Below, in pieces: positions 31,285 to 42,600 of a stretch of DNA of 45,170 bases. This DNA is from Gnetum montanum (lineage: Eukaryota; Streptophyta; Gnetopsida; Gnetales; Gnetaceae). Within the stretch, counting starts at the first letter, position 1. Each line of letters opens with the position of its first letter. The position numbers and the translations under genes are program-made. The notes under the pieces are model-generated. The model did no database searches. It saw only the letters and a list, made by a program, of their open reading frames with translations, and was not told the origin of the DNA. The DNA lies in NCBI GenBank assembly GCA_015680685.1, contig MNCI01033529.1, positions 726,009 to 771,178 on the forward strand, written 5' to 3'.

Positions 31285-32440
31285 GGAGATCCAAAAAATT
31301 AAGTGTGGTTGTCCATCTAATGACACATTTGTTGTACTAGTTTTCTTAGGTTCGTGGAAAGGTTTTACTTGTTGCATGTTAACTAGCTACTTTTTGTTTG
31401 GGCTCTCAAGTTTGTATATTAATATGGCCCCAAAAGGAAAGGTTTCATAAATAATATAATATCCCTCCAATCAAATATCAAACTTACTTCATTGAGGTAC
31501 ATGTGTGGGGTTTCAGTAGAGGACCTTGTCCGTAGGTTAAAATTTTACTTTCCTTATCCTAAGGTTGTGGTATTGTTTATTGAATACTTTGTGCACTTCA
31601 TTCAAGGATAGGGCTACCAGTCACTTTGCATCTAGTACATTCAGGTTGATTAATCTTTCTTTTTGTGCTAGGATAAGGTCAAGGTCCAACTCTTAAGCTG
31701 TTGAAAGTATATAGAGCTCGGATTGGATAGGTAAAGTTGGTAATTTTCCATACACTACCACATAGGAAGAATATCCTATAGGGAGTTTCCATGTTCAGAA
31801 ATAGGAATAGAGGATGTCATTAAGTTTTGTGCTCTAGTATCTCCTATATTTTCTAATTGTTCTTATCAGGATCTTTATGATCTCTCTATTAGTGGATTCT
31901 ACTTGATCATTGGCTTGGGGATGGTAGGGTATTTTTAGTTTATGTTCAGCCCCCAAGCATTGCATAATCTTGCAAAAGGTAGTGCTTGTAAAATGGGTTT
32001 CATTGTCAAAAATTAGTACATGTAGCATCCCAAACTTATTTACAACATTTTCTTGTACAAACCATGTAGTAGTAGATGATGTACAGTTAACGATGGTTGC
32101 TGCTTCTACCCATTTTGTGTAATAATCAATGATGAAAATTATGTACACCATTTAATTTTACATGGATGTGATGGGACCCATGAAGTTGATGTCCTAGATG
32201 TTGAAGGGTTCTAATGATTGAATCCACTATTGAGGTCCCTCAATTTGAGTGGTCATCCCACCATCTTGTTGACAACATTCACAAGAGCAAACAAATTGGT
32301 GGGTGTTCCTAAAGATGATTTAAAAATAATACCCTACCATTAGGATCTTAATGGCCATGCATATCCTATCATAATGGCCCTCACAAGGATCCTCATGAGC
32401 ATCCTGGAGAATGCGTAGTTGATTAGCATCAAGTACATAG
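31285..32440 (-). pseudogene. Integrase of the complete element
   Basis: The zinc domain reads HEDPCEGHYD, then CSCECCQQD (HHCC type, 32,440-32,260). The core is open from 32,151 to 31,834 with IDYYTKWVEA (first Asp), LIFDNETHF (second Asp) and NDQVESTNREI (Glu); the second Asp and the Glu have 35 residues between them, so the DDE triad is intact, with Gly-to-Asp next to it. The C-terminal part follows to 31,285 (YSSYVVVYGKLPTLPI, QKERLINLNVLD, ETFPFGAILIYKLESPNKK) with several stops. No chromodomain is seen. Integrase inserts element cDNA and makes the 5-bp duplication seen here. Confidence 0.9.
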
Positions 32441-32689
32441 TAATAGCCATTGGCACACACCTAGTAAAAGTGTCCATTAATTTCCATGAAGCATTTTATT
32501 TGATGCAGAATCTATTGTTTCTTCTTGTAGTTTAGACCTTGTGGCATCTCTTAAGTGATAAGATAAGTGAGGATGCCATAATACCATTTTCATTCATCAG
32601 AAACTTCTTCATTTATTACACCAATAAATATGAGTTCATTAGAAAATTAGTTAGAAAGTGGGCTCTCCTCTTTGTTATCCCATCATATC

Positions 32690-33880
32690 TAAGACAAGTG
32701 ATTAATAACTACATTCTTAGTTCCCTTTAAATATACCATTGTAATATCAAACTTCTACAAGATCACAAACCACCATATGATATGGGGTCTCATTGTTGAC
32801 TTGTTCATAAGAAAGTAAATGGAACTATAGTTAGTGTGCACAAACACTTTATACTCAAGCATATAGTGCCTGAACTTCTATACAACATATACCACCACCA
32901 TTAGTTCTTTCTCCATTCTGGTGTAATTGATTTATGCACCCACAATGCTTCAACTTGTGTAGTCAATATAATATTGATGTTTTTTGTCATTCAACTACAT
33001 AAGCATGGCTCCCAAGGCATAATTTGAGGTGTCTATCATTATATGAAATAGTTTGAACTAATAAAGTTCTCATAGAATTGGGGTCTCTAAAAGCTTCTTC
33101 TTGAGGCTCTGGAATGCATTTTTTCATTCCATGATCTAGATGAATGGAGCATTTTTCTTTGTAATCTTGACTAGCCATTTTGTGATCTAAGAGAAATTCT
33201 CTATAAAATGCTGGTAGTAGAAAGTGTATTCAAGAAATGACCAGACATCTTTAATGATTTCTAGTTGGCAAGTTATTCCTTGGATGACCCTTATCTTTTT
33301 AGGGTCCACCTCAATCTATGCTTAAGAAATTTTGTGCCCTAGTACAATGTCCTCCTAGAGCATCAGATTGATCTTTTGCCAATTGAACCAAAGATTCATC
33401 TTTACAAACCTTGTAAGCACTTGATGAAGGTAGTCCAAGGCTTGCTTAAATGTGATTCCATAGGTGAAGAATTCATCCATGAAGGCTTCCATACCATAGT
33501 TGATTTGCTGCTAAAAAATACTCAAGACCAAGCATTGGAATGTGGTAGGGGTATTACATAGGCCAAATGGCATCTTTCGATATGAAAAAATCCCCTTAGG
33601 ATTCATGAATGTGGTTTTGGCTTGGTATTTTGGCACAATCTAAATTTTCTTATAACCACTATAACCATCCAAAAAGCTAAAGTGGTAATGCCTAGAAATG
33701 GTGTCCAATACCTAATCCATAAATTGCAAAGAGAAGTGATCTTTAAATGTTGTCATATTCAACAACTGGAAGTCAATGCAAACCCATCACTTACCACCTT
33801 TCTTTGGTACAATAATGAGTGGGCTAACCCACTTACTATTCATAATGGGATAGATAAATCCTACCTTGATGAATGTTACT
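32690..33880 (-). pseudogene. Reverse transcriptase and RNase H of the complete element
   Basis: Minus-strand text in several frames: VSGLAHSL-Y-K (family WVSP-VVPKK), MPFGLCNTPTTFQ, AFMDEFFTYG (YMDDF type, catalytic YxDD as FMDE), VLGHKIS, IEVDPKKIRVI, FLEYTFYY-HFIENFS (RT end), then SNYALGAMLM, MEKELMVVVYVV-KFRHYMLEYKVFVHTNYSSI-FLMNK (RNase H). The second Asp of the RT motif is Glu. Wording fits the non-chromodomain, Athila-side Ty3/gypsy group. More than ten stops and at least two frameshifts. It runs into the integrase zinc domain. Confidence 0.88.
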
Positions 33881-35190
33881 CTTCTTGAGAGGAGGTAGGT
33901 TCCAGGCATTATACATTTCATGAGAAACCATAATAACTCCAAAACCTAAGTAAAGAAGAGCTTTGCATGGCTTGTTTCCAGTAATCTACAAATAAATGAG
34001 AGGACTTCTAGGATTAGCTCTTTTCCTTGAAAGGTTGCCAGCTTTGATCCAATCAAATATAATGTGGGTTAACATAACTATGCCAATATTGGGAGGCATT
34101 TGGTTTGAATGGCTCTCAAAAGGCATGGATACTGAGGATTAAGGAGATACATGGTAACTAGCCACATAAGTAAGTGAGGGTTTAGTAGGGCTATTGATTA
34201 GGAAGAATGGTCTTTTATGTGATCTTGGTTTTGAACCACTCAGATGAGGAGTTGGCTATAAGTTAACAACCTTTGTAGCATTACATTGTTGTGATCAAGC
34301 TAGAAGCTCATCCTACATGGATGGAGCAAGTGGCAATTAGGTTGAAGATGTAGGAGCCTATGCTGAAGAATGAGGAGGGTGATATGAATATGGGGTTTCC
34401 CCTCTAGTAGATAGAGAATGTGTTCTGTAATACTCTGGAGGGTAGTAGTGATGTTGAAAAGCAGCATGACTAGAAGAGTCATGCAGAGATATTGGTTGAG
34501 GAACATAGTATCCATATGGATCTAGCTATTTGTAATGGTACCATTGCCTTCATGGTGGAAACCCCCATGATTGTAGGTGTTTCCACTATTGATACTACTC
34601 ATATGGCTATGGTAGATCCCCACTTGGATAATAAGCTTGTTGTTATTGGTGGAACTTTCTTGGATTGCCTTGAGGATAAGGTACTCTTTTGGGTACTTAC
34701 CTTCTTGTCCATCTAGGATTCAGTGCATACATCCCAAACTCTTGCAAGTATGACACAATAAGGTAATGTCCTTTAGGATGTTCATATTTGAAAATGTCAT
34801 ATCCACCATCATCATTTAATTGTCTCCACAACTTCTTTACTATAGCAACTTTTCCCTTACCCCTTTCGTAGACATGTTGAGCTTCTCTCCACCTTCTATA
34901 GTCACACTCACTACTGTGCTGCTCTCTTGATTCTTCTGCAATTTTTAGAGTAGTTTGGAATTTTCATCTAAAGATTCCCATAATTTATCAACCTTGGTTG
35001 ATATATCAAAAATAGATTTTTGGATTGCCTACATTTTTTGTTGCACCACCTCATCAAGTGGTGACTTCTACTCATTGTTGCAAAATAGGACCTTTCTTTT
35101 TCTAATGGAAGGATCCCTATTATATTCCTTAGCACTTTTTCATTTTCTCAACTCTTCTTCTTCTTTTGCTATCTTCTCTATCAACCTTTA
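33881..35190 (-). pseudogene. Gag C-terminal linker and protease region, poorly preserved
   Basis: A coiled-coil-like stretch (KEYNRDPSIRKRKVLF, VQQKM-AIQKSIFDISTKVD, then WESLDENSKLL) lies at about 35,190-34,940. A Tyr/Pro/His-rich low-complexity part (FQHHYYPPEYYRTHSLSTRG) is at about 34,700-34,300. The region from 34,300 to 33,900 should contain protease, but I find no D-(S/T)-G or LGR-W motif. The start of this linker is repeated in the plus-strand element near 42,480-42,600. Confidence 0.5.
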
Positions 35191-36060
35191 GATCTGATGG
35201 GCTCTAACTCTTGATAGTCTTTCTTGGGCATATACCCCAAGAGTTCTTTTGGTTTTTGATCAAAGTCCATCTATGATGTGGCAAAGTTGTTTCCATTGAG
35301 AATAACCATGGCCAAGGCATTAGTGTATGAGAAAATAGTATCTATCTATGAAAGTGTCAAAGGATTCATATATTTCTTGTTTTCATCCTTGGATCTAGCT
35401 TCTCAAATTAGAAACTTGGTAGTACATTTGATATTTATCATTGAACAACCCTAGCATTGTAGTCCACTTATGTATGGATTCTAGTTCCAAGGCTTGATAC
35501 CAGCTTTCTACTTCCTTGATGAGCATCTTAGGAAATAGCTTTAATTTCTACCAATAATTTTCAATATTCTATAAGGCATAGGCGTTGTGAAAGGCTTGAA
35601 GATGTCTTTGTAGATCAGATTTATCTCCCCCCTCAAATTTGAGGATATTATTCATGTCAACTCACTTGATCTAACTATCTTTCATATGCATGGTTATAAT
35701 TTTTACTACCTTTGCAATGTTCAACATCTCTCAAGTGGCAAGTAAAGGATCATCATCATCATTATTTCAATAATTCTTATGATGTCCTCTCCTACCATTT
35801 TTTTCATGGTAGGCTTAGTGATCATTATTGTCTCATTATTCACCTTCATCTTGGTTGTACTTTCTGTGGTATTCATTAGAACTAGAAGAGGAAGAAAAAG
35901 ATGCAAATGAAGAGGAAGAAGAGGGAGGAGGATTGCCATCACCATGGTGTCTGCCACCACCTCTATGCTTTTCATGGCCACATTCGTTAGCTTTCTTGTC
36001 ATCTTGATGCTTGCTGAAGCCCCTACTTTGACTTTCACTTTTGCCTAAACCTGTATTATT
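35191..36060 (-). pseudogene. Gag capsid of the complete element
   Basis: A His/Ser-rich N-terminal linker (CGHEKHRGGGRHHGDGNPPP, then a Ser run) precedes the capsid: LKFEGGDKSDLQRHLQAFHN, KLKLFPKMLIKEVESWYQAL, TTMLGLFNDKYQ, IYESFDTFIDRYYFLIH. This follows the retrotransposon gag pattern (F-G ... LKLFP-L---A--W---L ... W--M---F--KF). Stops fall at Trp or Gln places. A longer open frame at 36,038-35,721 is out of frame with this and rich in Met and Ile, so it is a shadow. The homologous plus-strand copy lies at 41,590-42,600. Confidence 0.8.
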
Positions 36061-36540
36061 AATAGTGGACTACAGATTCAATTTCAAGGTTCCATCATCA
36101 ATATCAAGGGGTGGCAAATCTTCAGGTTGAGAACTCCTAGAGGAAATATCTTCATTCTCATTTTTGTTAAGTAGGAACAAGGGATTGATGAACCATTTTT
36201 CCTTCATTGCTTCATGGTACTTCTCCTAGTGTTAATCTATTCTACATTGTGTTTTAGTAGGACAGTAGTTCCAATAGTCATGGCCATGCATAATGTACTC
36301 TTCTTGAAGATCTTGGATGTCCAACCTCCTAAGGGTTTGGAGCAACATCCTAGGCATAGATCAATTAAGAGGCATTACAATGTTTTTTTCCATATCTCAC
36401 CACCGTAGTTGTTCATCCTAATGAAGGATGAAGGTGAAGTCAAGAACATACTCATATGGATGAGTATATACCAACCTCCATTCTTAAGACACTAGCAGTT
36501 TAGTATCATTGCACCTATGAGAAGAAGACATTCTATAATT
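36061..36540 (-). pseudogene. N-terminal gag segment of the complete element
   Basis: Text such as YVLDFTFILH-DEQLRW and DIQDLQEEYIMHGHDYWNYCPTKTQ aligns with PDLTFILYYDEQF and DLHKKYVV-DHEY-HYIPTKTQ in the plus-strand copy at 41,190-41,420. It is the first coding part after the primer site and untranslated leader. Its function within gag is not known to me. Confidence 0.6.
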
Positions 36541-36663
36541 AAAATAATATATCAATGTTCTTAAATTACTATATTTATTTTGAGAATGATTTTGATCTTA
36601 GGGTTAATCCAATGATGTTAATGATTTTCACTATGCCTAGATAGTGCATATTTCAAACAAAAA

Positions 36664-36685
36664 GAGTCCCTGGCAATGATGCCAA
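36664..36685 (-). promoter_or_regulatory. Primer-binding site
   Basis: Directly next to the LTR end the minus strand reads TTGGCATCATTGCCAGGGAC. It differs from the TGGCGCCGTTGCCGGGGA-type site (known from Athila and Tat elements) only by G-to-A or C-to-T changes. tRNA annealing here primes minus-strand cDNA. Confidence 0.88.
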
Positions 36686-37533
36686 TGATGAGCAGCGAGT
36701 ACCTCTACGTCCAACCATATGAAGCACTAAACATTCACACATGATTTGGTTAAATTTTGTAGACCCTTTGTCTTCTAGTACACTAGCCTCTAGGAAGTGG
36801 AACTAACCTTGATAGCCATTTGTTATCTTCCTAGTTACACATGTGATATGCAAAGATATGGTTAAGTGCAATCAAGGCATATGATTTTTATTGCTTTTAT
36901 CTTTTATGTTTTGGGTGCTTAAAATAAAAGATGAAAAGAATAAAGTAATTAAATTTTTAATTTAATATAACTAGCTACACCTAACTAATCCTACCATAAG
37001 CATCTGTCCCCACTTTCTGTACACATCCTAAACACATATAATGCTACTAGGTTACCAAACATTAAGTGTTACTAAGATTACCAAGCATCATGCACATGCT
37101 CAAAGTGGTCATACTTATGTGCTTATTTAATATAGATTCATTTAGCTTAATTACTTAAAAGTATTAAATAAAATTTTTGAAAACATTGAATGCATGAGAA
37201 AATATTTAATCTATCCAAATTGTTGCAATGTTTATTAGAAAGCTTGTCTTTGTTACTGCACATAATATTGTTCTTAGGTACAATAGTGTTTGAATAAAGA
37301 TTTGTATACTAATGACTTTTGTTGTAGACACTTGGGAATTCTAACTTCGGGGAAGAAAACTACAAGAGATCTGCTACACTATGACAAAGATTGTCACATA
37401 CATAGCAGGTGAGTGCATATTTATAGGTAAAAATAGACACTACATCAATGGGGCCATGTGAACACATCAAATCATGCATCGACAAGGCCTAGTCAACGAG
37501 GCCCAGTTAATGCAACCAATTTATGATTCATCA
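36686..37533 (-). repeat. 5' LTR of the complete element
   Basis: 848 bp, TGATGAG to ATTCATCA. The minus-strand TATA box CTATAAATAT lies at 37,426-37,417, with an upstream cluster of 'gcctagtcaacgaggcc'-like inverted repeats (37,480-37,510). It contains the family blocks 'gaataaag' and 'ctaacttcgg'. It is head-to-head with the LTR at 40,070-40,952. Confidence 0.9.
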
Positions 37534-37538
37534 CTCAT
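37534..37538. repeat. Target-site duplication, right copy (CTCAT)
   Basis: It matches 25,678-25,682 and directly abuts the LTR terminus. It proves that the DNA at 37,539 was once continuous with that at 25,677. Confidence 0.8.
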
Positions 37539-37639
37539 GAAGAATTAAACTGGGAAAATTCAATTTTAAACATTATCTGCTCCATCAAATGGTAGAAATG
37601 TTACAACAATGGAATAGGTAGCTAATAGTCAGATAGCCA

Positions 37640-38238
37640 AGCTTAAAGAATTTCTGATGCAAAATGAATAAGAAATATCCAAATTGAGAGAAGTAAAAAG
37701 GTCCAAAGATGTAAATAAGTAACTCAAAGATACAATCATAATTAAGAAGTTACTATTAGCAAACAAGGAGTAGGCTATGGCATAACTGGAAGAAAGGCTA
37801 GCTATTGTGAGCTTTGAATTAGAATAAGCTAAGAAGACTAAGGCTTCCGATCACTCCTATTAGATGTAGCCTAATTTTCAAGAGCTAGTTGTTGAATTTA
37901 ATTATTAGATAAAATGGATACAAGAAATACAAGAATAAATAAAGAAAGCTAAGAAATATAAAACTATATTAATCCAAATATACCAAAAAGTACATGAATT
38001 AGGTAAGATAGCTATTGAAAAGAGGGAATTTCTAACACCATTCAAAAATAATTTTCTAGATTATATGATGATGGTAGTTGAAGGAATAATGATAGAGGCT
38101 AACTGAAAGAAGTTAGAGCTAGAATAGATTTGTTCACCTGTAGGATATACATTAAATTAGCTAATTGACTCTTTAGCCAAATTGGGTGTCCCTAAATTAG
38201 AAGTAGAAGAAATTATCAAGAACCTCAACAATACTTAA
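37640..38238 (+). pseudogene. Coiled-coil protein remnant
   Basis: A single frame of about 200 codons can be followed with stops almost only at TAA or TAG where Gln would fit (for example after MQNE, DVNK, LANKE, FELE, EIQE). Between them the text is Lys/Glu/Leu-rich, as in coiled coils (EISKLREVKRSKDVNK, LEERLAIVSFELE, IKKAKKYKTILIQIY), then LTPFKNNFLDYMMMVVEG and LIDSLAKLGVPKLEVEEIIK before a TAA at 38,236. I do not recognise the family. An accessory ORF of an old retroelement is one possibility, a host pseudogene another. Confidence 0.5.
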
Positions 38239-38240
38239 CT

Positions 38241-39140
38241 ACATTGAATTAAGCCATAAAAGATTTACTCAATCATTGGAGAATAGCTTAACAATTACCA
38301 ATAGAAGGGCTCTAGATCTAGAAAATTAAGAAAGCTTATTAGGAGGTTGAGCAACTATCTAATGGTTTGTAGCTCTATGAGGAGAACATGAGATTAATTT
38401 AACCATGGTCTTATAACTAGTGTAAGTGCCAAAAGTTACTATATAAAGCTTTTATTAGGTTTGGAAAAAGAAAGAATGAGGGAATATGGAAGGTACTTTT
38501 TGGAAAAGCATGTAAAGAAAAATTTTCTTAATGAAATTCTAAATAGATTTAGCTTATCGCTTTTAGTTTTCTCTCAATTTACATTAGAAATAGATAGCTT
38601 TTTTTTAATTTTTTGGCATAAATTATGCATAGCTTCATTTAAGTGAATAAAATTTTTTGGAATAAGTTATTTTCTCAAAACACTTAGGTTTAGCTTAGTC
38701 TAATATTCGAATTGAATGAGATAGCTTCTATAAGTGTCAATTTTGAATTAGTTTAGCATAGAATTGATGTCATCTTTAATGCAATTTTAATCTTCATGAA
38801 TAATATTTCTATATCATATTCTTGCTTTGTTTAGCATAGCTTTTACAAAATTTAGCTTTGGTAAGTTTGTTGGTAGATAGCTCAAAATGAAAGAATGATC
38901 TATTCTATAAAACCTTTTCATTAATTATCTTGGCTATGTGAGACTTAGAGATAAATGAGTAGAAAGCTATTAATTTTTATCATTATGTTAAGGAATAGCT
39001 AAAAGAGAAAGCTAATAGTTATAGGTGAGGCAACACTTTCTTTGATGTATTTAATAATTAATATAAATTTAGCCATAATTAGCTCATTTAAACTAGAAAA
39101 AGCTATATGGGGTAATCTATGCCTTGGTGGAATCAAAGAC
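38241..39140. other. AT-rich DNA, no supported gene
   Basis: About 900 bp of low-complexity AT-rich sequence with recurrent 'atagctt' and 'tttagc' words. The open frame 38,461-38,646 is short and has no family motif. It lies between the coiled-coil remnant and the minus-strand gag. Confidence 0.35.
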
Positions 39141-39149
39141 TAGTGACCA

Positions 39150-39800
39150 CCTAAAATGAGTTATCTAAATTGCTTCAAAGTGAGGTCGTGATCCTACTCC
39201 AATATTCATTAAGGACTTTTCCCTAATAAGTTTCTTGTTTTATGTCACATAGCTTTAAGACTCTTTTCTCTACCAAGTTGAAGCCATACCTTCTAATCTA
39301 GATTCAGAAATTGGCACCATCAAATGAATTGGTATCTCTTCAAGTGCAAAATGCTTATCAAGTTCCTTCAGCTAGCTTGTGAAGGCATTGGTTCCATTTA
39401 CATCATTGAAAGACTTCAATTTCACATAGAAAAGTCTTGTAACATTTCTAAAAGCTTTGAAAAGTATTGCTTCATCTTCATCATCAAATTTACCATTAGA
39501 GAAAAAATGTTTGTGATGGATCTCTTATGATTTTAACATGAGGACTTGGATTCCTCCCTCTTAGAGCCATTAGATTATGGGATTTAGCACTCTCATAACT
39601 AGAATGATCTTTCTTTTCATCTTTTCACCCTCCACCAAGCTAAGAATTTTCTTCATCCTCATTTAAATAGATATCAGCATCATTATCATGAGATGGAATA
39701 TGGTTGGGACTTACATTTCTATCCATCTTAGAATTGATTTCATTCAATCAATCAACCATCTATTGAAAAGTATATTTCATGCTGTCTACATCTTTCTGAA
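39150..39800 (-). pseudogene. Gag of a third Ty3/gypsy-like element
   Basis: Minus-strand text after the primer site: INSKMDRNVSP, NEDEENS, then a frame with FKAFRNVTRLFYVKLKSFND, ALEEIPIHLMVPISESRLEG and MASTW at about 39,500-39,270. The last part fits the gag pattern 'W-L-D-x-x-F-A-L-E-E-I-P ... K-V-x-I-A-x-x-R-L-x-G-x-A-x-x-W-W'. A copia-type gag would lack this. Several stops and frameshifts. The rest of the element to the left is not recognisable beyond 39,150. Confidence 0.6.
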
Positions 39801-39875
39801 GTGCTTGAATATTTTTCTTCTTAGGAACTATTTGAAAAAAGCATAAAAGTTCACAATAAAATTTTCTAAAATCTG

Positions 39876-39891
39876 AGGCTCTGATAGCAAT
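39876..39891 (-). promoter_or_regulatory. Initiator-Met-type primer-binding site
   Basis: The minus strand reads ATTGCTATCAGAGCCTC, which differs from the common plant site TGGTATCAGAGC by one base. It is placed correctly between an LTR end (to the right) and the gag above. Confidence 0.75.
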
Positions 39892-39896
39892 CCTGA

Positions 39897-40069
39897 AGTG
39901 GGATCACTTTAATTTAATTAAACCTTCAAAAAATACCAACTCTAGATTGTATGCAAGGCAAAAAAATTGCTAGAAGAGATAAAAACTAGGTATCTTTATT
40001 AATGTGAAAGAAGATTGCAATAATAATGGAACCACATTATTACAATAATAATAAAACCACAATCCCATA
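39897..40069 (-). repeat. LTR fragment of the third element
   Basis: Inferred from the adjacent primer site. It is AT-rich and has no sister copy in the window. It stops at 40,069, where a plus-strand LTR begins, so the third element's LTR was split by that insertion. Confidence 0.45.
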
Positions 40070-40952
40070 TGATGAAGTGTCATGGTTGGCCACGTCAATG
40101 GGATTCCATTGACACGATCCCATCAAAGGGATCTCATCGATGTGGGGTTTAATCCATTGACATGTAACCATCGATGGGCCCCCTTGTTTTTTCCTATCAA
40201 TGTGCACCTTCAACCGCATTTATGGCATCAAGTCTCATAGTTGTAGTGAAGCTCCTATAATTTATTCATTCATAAGTTAGAATATTTTTTAAGTGCCCAC
40301 AATAGAAGTCAAAGAGTGTACAGATATTTATTCAAGCACTATTGTACGTAAGCACTGTAGTGTATGTGGTAATAAAGATGAGCTTTCTAATAAGCCTTGT
40401 AGCACTTATACTAGATTAATTATTTCCTTTGTGCATTTAATATTTTAAGCAATTTCTTTTAATGCTTTAAGTAATTAAATAGTTAATTAATTAATTAACC
40501 TAGATTAAATAGTAATTAATTAAAACACATAAGTACAACCACTTTGAGCATACATGTAATGCTTGGTAATCCCAATAACACTTAACATTTGGTAACCCAA
40601 TAGTGTTATACATGTTCAAGATGTGTACAACAAATGGGAATAGATGCTTATGTTAGGATTAGTTAAGTGTTAGCTAATTGATTAGATTACATTAGTAATT
40701 AAATGTCTTTATTCATTATCCTTGATTCTTAGGTGACCTAGAACACAAAAAGATAAAAATCATATGCCTTAGTTATACTTAACCATACCCTTGTACTCAT
40801 AAGTGTAATTGGGAAGACAAAAATTACAACAATTAGTTTCACCTCCTAAAACCTATGTACTTAGTAGGCTAGAAGTCCTTGGAATTTGACCAAATCATGT
40901 GCAAAACTTATGATTCATATGGTTGGGCATACAGTATACTCACTGCTCATCA
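40070..40952 (+). repeat. 5' LTR of a plus-strand Athila-like element
   Basis: Starts TGATGAAG and ends GCTCATCA, 883 bp. It aligns in inverted orientation with the 5' LTR at 36,686-37,533 through 'attagaaagct', 'acaatagtg(t/c)ttgaataaa' and 'ccatatgaatcat'. Its U3 has its own set of 'atcccat / atcgatg' palindromes (40,095-40,190), and the TATA place is degraded (GCATTTATGG). Confidence 0.82.
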
Positions 40953-40971
40953 TTAGCATCATTGCTACGAA
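40953..40971 (+). promoter_or_regulatory. Primer-binding site of the plus-strand element
   Basis: TTAGCATCATTGCTACGAA directly follows the LTR end. It is a more decayed version of the site at 36,685-36,664. Confidence 0.8.
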
Positions 40972-41099
40972 CTTATAGTTTGCTACATGTGCTCTCTAGA
41001 ACTTAGTGAAAATTATTTTAGATCATTGGAATGAACACTAAAGTCATAATCATTTGAATAATAATAATAATAATAATAATTAAAGCATACCATTATTTT

Positions 41100-42600
41100 T
41101 CTTCTAAATTAAAATATCTTCTTTTCATAGGCATGATGAATTGAAACTACCAATGCCCCAAAAATTCAAAGTGGTGTATACTCATCTAGATGATTTTGTG
41201 CCTGATTTGACCTTCATCCTATACTATGATGAACAATTTTAGTGGAGACATATGAAGGGCAATGTTGTGTTTCCACCTAAATGATCTATTTCTAGGATGT
41301 TGCTCTAAACTCTTAAGGGGTTGGGCATTTAGGACCTTCACAAGAAATATGTTGTGTAGGACCATGAATATTGACACTACATTCCCACTAAAACACAACA
41401 CAAAAGTGATTGACATTAGGAGAAGTGTCATCAAGCTATGAAGGGAAAATGGTTTACTAATCCCTTGTTCTTGCTGAATTGAAACGATAATGAGGATCCT
41501 TCCTTTTGTGGATTTTCAACATGAAGATTCTCCATCACTTGACTCCAATTAAGAAGGTTTGAACACAAACTTATAGTCCACTATTAATAATATTAGTTCA
41601 AGCAAAAGCGGAAGTTAAGGTAGGGGCTCGAGCAAGCATTATGATGATGATAAATCTTCTGATTGTGGTCATGACAAGAGGAGAGGAGGTGGAACACACC
41701 ATGATGGTGACAATCCCCCTTCCTCTTCACCCTCTTGATCTACATCTTCTTCCTCCTCCTCTAAATCTGACCAAAACCACAAAGGACAAAATTGTGATGG
41801 AGGTGAACAATGACACAACAATGATTATAGGCCCTCCCATGAATGAAGGGGTAGCAAAGGACATCATAGGCATTATTAAAATCATGATGATGATGAGCCT
41901 CTGCTTACAACTCAAAACATGCTAAACATCATAGAGGCTATGAGAATTCTAGCTAGGCATAAGAAAGGTAGTAGAATCAAGAGGTTGGATATGAACAATA
42001 TTTCCAAATTTGAGGGGTAATATAACTTAGATCCATAAATCCATCTTCAAGACTTTCATGATGCTTGTGCTTTGTAGAACATAGAGAAGAATTGGGAGAA
42101 AGTTAAGCTATTTTTCAAGACAATCATGAAAGAAGCAAAAAATTGGTACCACCCTTTGGAGCTAAAATTAATTCATAGATAGAGTACGATGCTTGAGCTA
42201 TTTGATGATAATTATCATATGTACTTTCAAGTGTCCAACTTGAGAAAGCAAATCCAAGGCTAGTGATAAGAAATACATAAACCCTTGGATGTAGCCATGG
42301 GCCAATATTATTCTCTTTTATATGGATGTCATGGCCATGGTTATTCTTAGTAGGAGCAGCTTCAACATATCATAGATGGACTTCCATCATAAATGAGAAG
42401 AACACTTGGGTTCTATGCCCAAGGGAGATTGATAGAACTAAGGGCTCATCAAATTCAAAGGCTCATCAAGTAGGTTGTAAAAGAGGAAGGAGAAGTGAAG
42501 AAATAAGAAAGTGTTAAGGAATATAACTAGGACCCTTTCATTAAAAAGGAAAAGGATTGATTCTATGACAATAAAGGGGAGGCACCACTTGATGTAGTGG
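41100..42600 (+). pseudogene. Gag of the plus-strand Athila-like element, cut by an insertion
   Basis: The N-terminal segment (41,150-41,470) and the capsid part (41,600-42,560) match the minus-strand gag at 36,540-35,100: CGHDKRRGGGTHHDGDNPP, a Ser run, NMLNIIEAMRILARHKKGSR, MNNISKFEG, VKLFFKTIMKEAKNWYHPLE, STMLELFDDNYHMYFQVSNL, HIIDGL, RTLGFYAQGRLIELRAHQIQ. It ends with APLDVVV exactly at 42,600, where another LTR begins. The corresponding text continues in the other copy, so the element was interrupted there. The open frame at 41,641-41,925 is out of register. Confidence 0.8.

Larger units (their letters stand above)
25683..37533 (-). mobile_element. Complete Athila-like LTR retrotransposon, decayed
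   Basis: Bounds are set by matching LTR ends (TGATGAG at 25,683 and 36,686; ATTCATCA at 26,134-26,141 and 37,526-37,533) and the flanking 5-bp duplication. On the minus strand the order is 5' LTR (37,533-36,686), primer site, gag, long linker, RT-RNaseH-INT, spacer, accessory ORF region, polypurine tract, 3' LTR (26,141-25,683). The length is about 11.85 kb. The primer site and lack of a second RNase H point to the Athila side of the non-chromodomain Ty3/gypsy clade, as a family-level guess. All ORFs are interrupted except an integrase core. Confidence 0.9.

Noticed and set aside
35721-36038. Minus-strand 105-codon ORF rich in Met, Ile and Val
   Set aside because: Out of register with the gag frame that shows the capsid motifs; the same shadow appears in the homologous copy at 41,641-41,925.
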